64,000 nt of DNA, taken from contig MU385798.1 of NCBI GenBank assembly GCA_022497155.1, positions 1 through 64,000 on the forward strand, written 5' to 3'. The translations under genes and the position numbers were made by a program. Shown here in pieces: positions 57,616-64,000 of this stretch (positions within the stretch are counted from its first letter, which is position 1; each line of letters starts with the position of its first letter). Source of the DNA: Whalleya microplaca. Its lineage: Eukaryota > Ascomycota > Sordariomycetes > Xylariales > Xylariaceae. The notes beneath the pieces are model-generated. The model saw only the letters and a list, made by a program, of their open reading frames with translations, ran no database searches and was not told the DNA's origin.

Positions 57616-59142
57616 TTACCTGAAAAGGGATTTAGCTTTCCTTGGCGTGAACTGTACATCTCCTGTGAAGAGGTTTCGTCGTCGATTGCTCCTAGGATTC
57701 AAGAGGCTGCCACTGTTATTAGCTGGAGAATTCCCTGTCAGGTCGATTACCGGGATGTTGCCTCGTTGGGCAAGTGGTGTTCGACCATTGAACCTCGAAG
57801 GCTGGAAAACCGGACCCGTTGCCGCTGACGTTTGCTGCGAGTCGGACCTCACGTCGTCCTGACTGACCGTGTGCTCGGGGGCGATCTTATGCTCGTTAGG
57901 CGAGGGGTACCTCCACCAGTTCCTCCGTTGTCCGCGGTTCTGCTGGGCCGACTCCTTGGCCGAATCCTGGCCCGGTTCCGGCTCAGTGGTACCCTTTGAG
58001 GACCGTCTCCTTTTCGCCGATGGAGCTTCGTCGTCTTCGGTCCGTGTCCTTTTCGCCGATGGGCCTTTATCGTCTTCCACTGTAGAACCTGTCGGACGTG
58101 GACCCCTCCTAACGGGCTGGGGTGGAGCTGGTCTCGACCGCGTTCGTGGATTTGGGCGCGGCTGTAGCTGTTCCTCGGATTGATCTCCGGGTCGCATTGT
58201 TACTCCAGCATCGACAAGCACCACCTTACCGCCTTCAAGACGCTTCATGTGATTTACCAGTTCGACCGCAACTCGCGCCTTGTAACCCATACATCGAATG
58301 GCGTCGTACGCGTTGAGGCCGATCATCTCCCACCGCACCTGGTCGTTGTTGAACCACGGACCAATGTCATCCCAGAGGCTCTCGTCGTAGCCCGTGTTGA
58401 CCTCCTCGAACTCGATGAGACGGTCCATGATCTTCCTGCCGGCCCAGTAAGCGCGCGGGCCGCAGGAATGATAGTCCTTCTGGACGGGTACCCATACGGA
58501 GCGTTGGTAGGACTCGCCGAAAGTGAAATTGCCGCTATCGAACAAGGCCTTTAATCTCTTATCAAATAGACTTGATCTAGTGTCGTAACCCTCACCACGC
58601 CACGGATCAATGACAGCCATTTCAGTGATGTGTGTCCATCCGTCTTTTTCATTGGAGCGCTTTTGTTTATGGATAACCGCAAGCTCCCAGTGGTTGTTCA
58701 TGTGACAGATAGGCCAGATGCTATATTCTGTTTGTCGGAATGATCGAAAAAACCGATTTTGATTCCGGGTTATTTGGCTCTTGAATGCCGCCTCGCCCGT
58801 AGGGCCCGCAAGGAAAAACTGGTCATTGTCTGTCCCTCCTATGTGGATTTTGGCTCGCAGTTGTTTGGGCAGGCTGCGAAGATATGCTTTAAGAGATCTT
58901 TCGATGGCTTCACCATTCAACCATTGGTCTCGGCCGACCTGAAGCTCGTTGAAGCCTCTCAATTCCGGTATTTCTGATTTTGGCAATGGGGGGATGTTAT
59001 CTGAGCCAGGCAGTTTTATATGGTTCACTTGGCATGAGTTCCTTGCCGCTGTTGAATTGCCAAAACATAGCACCTGTGCAGGTGCCCAATATAGAGAGTC
59101 ACTCGCCTTATCACCACCCGTAAGATCCACAGCGCTCGCCAT
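57616..59142 (-). CDS. Ulp1/C48-type cysteine protease with two SUMO-interaction-like motifs
   Basis: A single-exon frame of 508 residues from ATG 59142 (MASAVDLTGG); the frame is open further upstream only through a TTG. The segment 74-84 (WLNGEAIERSLKAYL) matches the WLNDxxI entry motif of Ulp1-family proteases. The catalytic set is visible: His151 in MNNHWELAVI, Asp179 in AVIDPWRG, Gln221 in VPVQKDYHS and Cys227 in SCGPRAYW. The D-Q-C spacing (42 and 6) is very like yeast Ulp1; the H-D spacing is longer by a small Lys-rich insert. AVDLTG at residues 4-9 and VIDLTG at ~465-470 resemble SUMO-interaction motifs. The last ~170 residues are disordered, with two repeated SAKR motifs (DDKGPSAKRTRTEDDEAPSAKRRR) that look nuclear. 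Likely a SUMO- or ubiquitin-like deconjugase; substrate unknown. Confidence 0.82.
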   Translation of the reverse strand: MASAVDLTGGDKASDSLYWAPAQVLCFGNSTAARNSCQVNHIKLPGSDNIPPLPKSEIPELRGFNELQVGRDQWLNGEAIERSLKAYLRSLPKQLRAKIHIGGTDNDQFFLAGPTGEAAFKSQITRNQNRFFRSFRQTEYSIWPICHMNNHWELAVIHKQKRSNEKDGWTHITEMAVIDPWRGEGYDTRSSLFDKRLKALFDSGNFTFGESYQRSVWVPVQKDYHSCGPRAYWAGRKIMDRLIEFEEVNTGYDESLWDDIGPWFNNDQVRWEMIGLNAYDAIRCMGYKARVAVELVNHMKRLEGGKVVLVDAGVTMRPGDQSEEQLQPRPNPRTRSRPAPPQPVRRGPRPTGSTVEDDKGPSAKRTRTEDDEAPSAKRRRSSKGTTEPEPGQDSAKESAQQNRGQRRNWWRYPSPNEHKIAPEHTVSQDDVRSDSQQTSAATGPVFQPSRFNGRTPLAQRGNIPVIDLTGNSPANNSGSLLNPRSNRRRNLFTGDVQFTPRKAKSLFR

Positions 59143-61314
59143 CTTATCAAGATTCTGGTACCAGATATGCTTCGAAATGCCCCTGAGAATCAATAAACCT
59201 CCCGAGTGTTGACTGTTTCTGTTGTGAAGTAGGTATCGTGGAGTGACTGGGGCTGTTGATCAATATACGCAAAATTGTAATAATCTTTTCAGCTTCAGGT
59301 TATAAATGTCCTTGTTTGGAGAAAATTTAAGTCAGTGAGTACCAAGAGCATACTGTCTTAATGAGTTTGACCAGATATTGATTCCCGGTTACTAATAAAG
59401 ATCCGACTTTTCTCTTGGACTTCAATTCGAGGCTTTGTGCTTTGTTGCATCCGGCACTTGAATCTATAATGTCTTTACAACCTGCATTCAATGAAAGAAC
59501 CAGCCTGCCGGTTTCAAAGTTGACAATGCTACATAAAGAAGATAACCATGTAATTAAGCTTTTGCAGAGCACTGTTATGAGGACGATCGCCAGCCATTCT
59601 TCCTTATTCCTAAGGCTCATTAGAGACTCGAAATGCTATTTTTATAAATCAGGGCCTCCATCATCACTAATTAGTACCTAAGCCAATGAGTCAGATTACG
59701 TGAAAAATAGAAGATAGCATGATTTTAAAATGTATCTTTTATATCACCATGGGACTGCATGATGTTTCGATGGGAAATTTGCTTGTGTGGCGGCAAAGTT
59801 GATAAGTGTCATCTGAGGTCAATTTCAATACCAAATAAGTAGGATGCCCCTGGCATGTTGGAGGCGTTACTTGATAAATGACATTCGCGGCCAGCCTTAC
59901 TCTAGGTAGAACGATTATTGTGTAATCATTGCTTTCTGTTATAATGTTTAAGATTAGTTGCTATCTAGTAGCTAAGGGTTGAAGATTGTAAGGTCAGGAG
60001 GCTATTGTCTGCCTATGTTGCTAAGAGCTTAAGAGTGGCTTGGACATTCTGTTGCCTTTGTTATTATAACTGATACATTTAGTTTGAGAGTATTTCAAAC
60101 ATCAATCCATCTCTCTTATCATATTGCTAGTTGTATGTATGTATGCTAGGTATAACGAATTGTATGTACCTGGTCGTAACATGAAGGCTTGAAATACCTG
60201 GCATAGGTAAATGATAAGTAAACCTCTGATAGGCATCCCCTATCCAAGGATTTCATTTACAAAACCTAGATTAGTCGCCGTCATCCTTCATGAGCCAACT
60301 TCCTCTATGCTCTTGTAGCAGAGAAGATCACATAGGCCACATATATGAAGACGTAGGTAGTAGGTAGGGGTAAATACGCAGTATGGTCTGCAGACGTCGG
60401 ACGTTTGTGAGGTGGTCAATGCGGCTGTCAGCTCACTATGTACCTAAGTACCGAGGTATGTAAATGTACTGCCAACTACTACAGATTTTGTCCCACACAT
60501 TGATGTACCGACCAAGATAAAGCTACATTAGATCCTCGAGTCTCTCTCCGCCTAATAAGGTTCTCCATCATCAATACAACCTCTTGTTACTCCCTCTCAC
60601 ACACTCGCTTCTGTTACTCCCACTCATTCAATTGAATCCTTTACTTATACATTCATGGCCAATATTTATCAACCAACAAAATGCCCATGTAGGCAAAGGA
60701 TACATACCCATACATGCATATACTGATGGCGTCAGCCACAGAGTAGCATATGTATTGCTGTGTACACTTTACCCTACCTTTATTGTTTCCAGGTTCTTCC
60801 TTTGTCGACCTTCCTCTCCGCCATTACTTTGCATGTACGCCGGAACTGTATTCCGTTTATATTGAAGGATCGACTACGCAGTACTTCGTAGGTATAATCG
60901 AACAGACACTTACGGAATGCAGACTAGCCTGCTTGGCGATCCTAGCTCCCAACCCTAGCAGCCCTAGCTACCACTGCGAGTACGTGTAGGTACTTTCACT
61001 ACCAAGCAGCCAAGAGGCTTGGAAGTGTTAAGTGTGTTTGTTCGGTATTACAACGTGATCCTGTGCCGTATTCCGTGCCTCACGATGTTTTCTTTATTCT
61101 TGTCTTTCCAATTACCTACTTACTCGACGTATAGTCCTTCGTCGTCGTCAATGGTCGGTTGGTGAACTATGACCGACTGGCCCGGCTTTGGGGATCTTAG
61201 AAACCGCCGAGTACTGGTACAATAAAGACTAATTCAACATCCCTACCTCTGTCTCTCTCTCTCTCGCTCTCTCTCCACCGTTCGTTTTCTGGGGCAAGAT
61301 CAACGTCCTGCCAG
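59143..61314. other. Intergenic between divergent genes, no gene seen
   Basis: Promoter region for the protease gene (left) and the PGAP4-like gene (right). AT-rich, with tacctaagtaccgaggta near 60440 and a CT-rich tract at 61246-61276 directly before the downstream start codon. Frames at 59327-59681 and 60584-60989 have no recognisable features. Confidence 0.55.
61246..61276. repeat. CT-rich tract in 5' leader
   Basis: An almost pure CT tract ending about 38 bases upstream of the ATG at 61315, like the one before the gene at 19156. Confidence 0.75.
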
Positions 61315-62184
61315 ATGCTTGTCACCACGAACAACCGCGGCATTGTGTCGTTCTTCTTGGGCTTCCTCTTGTGCTATGCCTTAGTCGCCATCTACCTTCG
61401 ATCCAAGTGCTATCGCGATCCCTCGTCCGTCTTCTTCCAGCCCCAGCATGCCCGCGTCCTGTCGTACTCGTCCCTGCGAAAAGCCCAGGCCAAAGACTTT
61501 GCCGATCACGCAGCACTGCACGCGCCAACCAAGTGGACAAACTCCACGGCGCCCGAGATCTGCATCGGCGTCTCCTCCGTCAGCAGACGGGGCTTCTCTT
61601 ACCTGAAAGAAACCCTCGGCTCCGTCCTCCAGGGTCTCGACGACCATGAGCGCCGGCGCGTCCACCTTGTCGTCTTCCTCGCCCACTCCGACCAGTCCAA
61701 GCATGAAGACTATCGCCAGCCCTGGCTGCTGAACATGGCCGACAACCTCCCCACCTACCCCGCCGATCCCGAGACCCTCGGTCTTGTCCGACAGCTCGAG
61801 GAAGATGACAACTACGAGGCCCACGCCCGAAAGCAGAAGCTTGACTACTCCGTCTTGCTGAGCGAATGCGCCAATGTTAATCCGAAGTACACCATGACCT
61901 TGGAAGACGACGTGATCGCATTGGATGGGTGGTATCATCGGGTTGTCAGCGCACTGCAGACCGCCACAAGGAAGACCCGGGAGCTCGGGCGCGACAGCTG
62001 TAAGTCCGCGGGGGCGGGGGGGGGGGGGGGGGGGGGGGGCGGGGGGGGGGGGGGGCGGGGGGGGGGGGGCGGGCGGGGCGGGGGGGCGGGGGGGGGCGGG
62101 NNNNNNNNNNGTTGTTTTTGGTTTGTTTTTCCCGCCCACTCCCCCCCACCAATCACCCGTCCTTGGGGCGGGGCCGTGGTTTGT

Positions 62185-62218
<34 letters not shown>

Positions 62219-62897
62219 TACTAATGTTAACTACCTCCTCTTTTTCTTTTTCTAACTCGGCTCGGTTCGCTTTGTAGTTCTCTACCTGCGCGTATTTTAC
62301 GATGGACGACTCCTCGGATGGAACAATGAGGAATGGCCATTATACGTCGAATGGAGCATAGCGATCTTGATCTTCGACGCTGCCGTCCTCGTGCTCCTCC
62401 GCTGGCGCGTGCCTGTAGCTCGTCAGGTTCTGACGCCCTCCGTCATCTTTCTTATTTGCGGTGTATGCACTCCCATGCTGATCGGCCTGGTTTTCGCTGC
62501 CGGTCGTAGTTGTATGATGCCTAGAGCTTCGGGCGTCCACCTGATGCACAAGTACGGCTGTTGCGCCCAAGGGCTCGTCTTCCCTCAGAACGAGGTTGTC
62601 GAGAACATTCTCCCGATGTACCGCGACACCGACGACAACCATGCCGCCGTCGATACGTTCTTGGAAGACTGGGCCAACAACCATGACGGCCTGCGGTGGG
62701 CTGTCACCCCGGTCCTGATTCAGCATGTTGGGGGAAAGAGCTCACATGGTGCGGGCGACCAAGAGCGAGGTTCGCTGAACGATGATATGCCCTTTGACTA
62801 TTCCTTCGAGCTGAATGATCCGATCAAACTTGCGAAGGAGCACCGGCAATGGATTGAGGCGTCTGAACTGCGTAAGAGTGGACTAACGGGAGGATGA
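61315..62897 (+). CDS. PGAP4-like membrane glycosyltransferase (GPI side-chain)
   Basis: Two exons (61315-61999 and 62278-62897) join to 1305 nt, 434 residues, in frame across an intron with donor gtaagt at 62000 and acceptor tttgtag ending at 62277. The protein has an N-terminal membrane span (residues ~9-28, GIVSFFLGFLLCYALVAIYL). A GT-A-like region follows with ICIGVSSVSRRGFSYL, VHLVVFLAHSD and the acidic metal-binding motif TLEDDVIALDGWY. Exon 2 adds two close membrane spans (SIAILIFDAAVLVLL and VIFLICGVCTPMLIGLVF) inside the catalytic region, then CCAQGLVFP and a soluble C-terminus. A glycosyltransferase domain interrupted by a tandem membrane hairpin is characteristic of PGAP4, the Golgi GPI N-acetylgalactosaminyltransferase. 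The sugar used in fungi is uncertain. The intron holds an assembly gap, but the exons look intact. Confidence 0.85.
62009..62218. other. Poly-G / gap / poly-C region in the PGAP4-like intron
   Basis: Within the intron a G-dominated stretch (62009-62100) is followed by ten N (62101-62110), a short mixed segment and a pure C run (62189-62218). The protein frames rich in Gly or Pro here are translations of these homopolymers. Probably low-quality read ends at a scaffold gap. Confidence 0.85.
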
Positions 62898-64000
62898 TCA
62901 GGCTCGCGGATATCCCTGGGTTGAAATTAACGCTTCTGCTTGCGCGAATATTCGCTATATCCTCTCATACAAGCATTTCCACGACGTTCACCAGGTTTCG
63001 AGGCCTATCTCACTGATCAGCCGACAATCTTGAGGCTCTTATCAACCGGATGAGACTTCATACCCGTCTAGGCTACAAGTTCGTCGAGCAAAATTGCGGG
63101 CGCGCTAGGTCGCAGACCACTGGCTATCCACCCGACAGAGCGGTCCCTTCCGACCGGTGCCCGCCCTTAGTAAAGAGCACTCTTTTCATCCGCTGATGTG
63201 GGAGATGAAGGCGGACAGAGTAGCTCTGGAAACAAAGCTGCGTCAAAACTATCAGTGGAGTCCTCACCGCAGTAGACGATGGCATCCGATGAGGGGGAGT
63301 AAGGTACCCATCAGTAGTAAAGCTTAGATATTCCTTATGAAGCTTGCTGGGTCCTGTATATCTAGGTTGTGGTATTGTGGTTAAAGCTGCGGGCTGAGAG
63401 TGCTAGCATACAGCTATTTGAAGTTAGAAATGTGAAGATAGGCTACAAGTACCGTAGGTACGTAGCCACATGTATGACAAACAAACGATGGGTTGAATGA
63501 TCATTAAATGGTATTGTGGGTGTTAATGCCCCTATTCACACTTGTAAGACGAGCAGTGTGCTATCTACTTAGGCTTCTATATGGAGAGAACATTGATGTG
63601 ATGTAGATCCTTGGTATCCCCTGACTTCGTGTCATGCCCAAAAAGTTCTGTCAGTGTAGCTAGCAAGCCCGCGCCCCTGTAATCAACACTAGATATGTAT
63701 GTTGGTAGCGCACAGGCAGCAGTGCGTATCCACCACACATACACGACCAGCCATTTCCCTGCTTCTCGGAATAGGATGGTCTAAAATAGCAGACTTCGGC
63801 CTAGAGATACTCTGTTATGACGCTATGATACGAGTCTACTCCCGATTGTGAGGCTTGCGGAAGAGAAGACTGCTTTCAGTGTTTGCGTCTCTGGATATCC
63901 CTAGATCTAGTTATTCTTACCTGCTTGCTCGAGTAGTTTATAGCAAGACATACATAGGGGGACAAGTTATGCAATGGTCGAGAAACGTATGTCACGTCTC
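62898..64000. other. Intergenic, no gene seen
   Basis: Right edge of the window, downstream of the PGAP4-like gene. No frame of useful length, repeat or RNA gene recognised. Confidence 0.55.

Noticed and set aside
61381..62188. Gly- or Pro-rich frames across the poly-G/poly-C region
   Set aside because: They translate homopolymers and the N gap; splicing at 62000/62277 explains the sense gene.
1..64000. A biosynthetic gene cluster or defence system
   Set aside because: No polyketide synthase, peptide synthetase, terpene cyclase, NLR-type or HET-domain gene, and no CRISPR array was found; the genes are mostly independent single units.

Overview
This window is nuclear DNA from a filamentous ascomycete (Pezizomycotina, probably a Sordariomycete; the class is an inference). 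The evidence is short GT-AG introns (about 50-200 bp) with CTAAC/CTAAT-like branch points, long AT-rich spacers, short transposon remnants that look eroded by repeat-induced point mutation, and fungal families: AA9 polysaccharide monooxygenase, cellobiose dehydrogenase, BtgC, Rds1, Spt8 and an Hrr1-type RNAi helicase. I support 19 protein-coding genes, one tRNA-Gln(CUG), three non-autonomous inverted-repeat elements, several microsatellites and one assembly gap. Gene models were spliced by hand; nearly all close to an exact multiple of three.

Layout. 1-3.2 kb: gene-poor, with a poly-T tract and MITE 1. 3.2-6.4 kb: an AA9 monooxygenase (+) facing a seven-exon BBE/AA7-like flavoenzyme (-). 6.4-9.0 kb: microsatellite-rich spacer. 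9.0-11.3 kb: btgC, a membrane-anchored GH17 glucanase (-). 14.8-19.9 kb (+): a hydrophilic LEA-like protein, a single-pass membrane protein and a small basic nuclear-type protein. 20.9-21.4 kb: MITE 2. 22.4-23.5 kb: an NmrA-like dehydrogenase relative (-). 25.9-26.4 kb: an unrecognised acidic protein (-). 27.3-27.9 kb: MITE 3 and the tRNA. 28.5-29.7 kb: a probable mitochondrial SnoaL/NTF2-like protein (-). 31 kb: a small Thr-rich secreted protein (+). 32.8-39.2 kb (-): a RING-SWIM protein and the Hrr1-like helicase. 41.5-44 kb: cellobiose dehydrogenase (-). 45.8 kb: an orphan Tyr/Gln/Gly repeat protein (+). 47-49.4 kb: GH92 alpha-mannosidase (-). 52.2-53.6 kb: Rds1 (+). 54.4-56.6 kb: Spt8 (-). 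57.6-59.1 kb: a Ulp1/C48-type protease with two SUMO-interaction-like motifs (-). 61.3-62.9 kb: a PGAP4-like glycosyltransferase (+) whose intron holds an assembly gap.

Functional themes. The secreted enzymes point to plant-biomass and glycan turnover: AA9 cleaves cellulose oxidatively, cellobiose dehydrogenase can supply its electrons, the adjacent flavoenzyme could oxidise carbohydrate, and GH92 trims mannose. BtgC and the PGAP4-like enzyme concern the fungus's own wall and GPI anchors. Spt8, Hrr1, the RING-SWIM protein and the Ulp1-like protease belong to chromatin, RNAi and ubiquitin/SUMO control. No classical biosynthetic cluster, CRISPR array or complete autonomous transposon was seen. 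The most interesting leads are the convergent AA9/flavoenzyme pair, the Ulp1-like protein with SUMO-interaction-like motifs at both ends, and the prion-like repeat protein.
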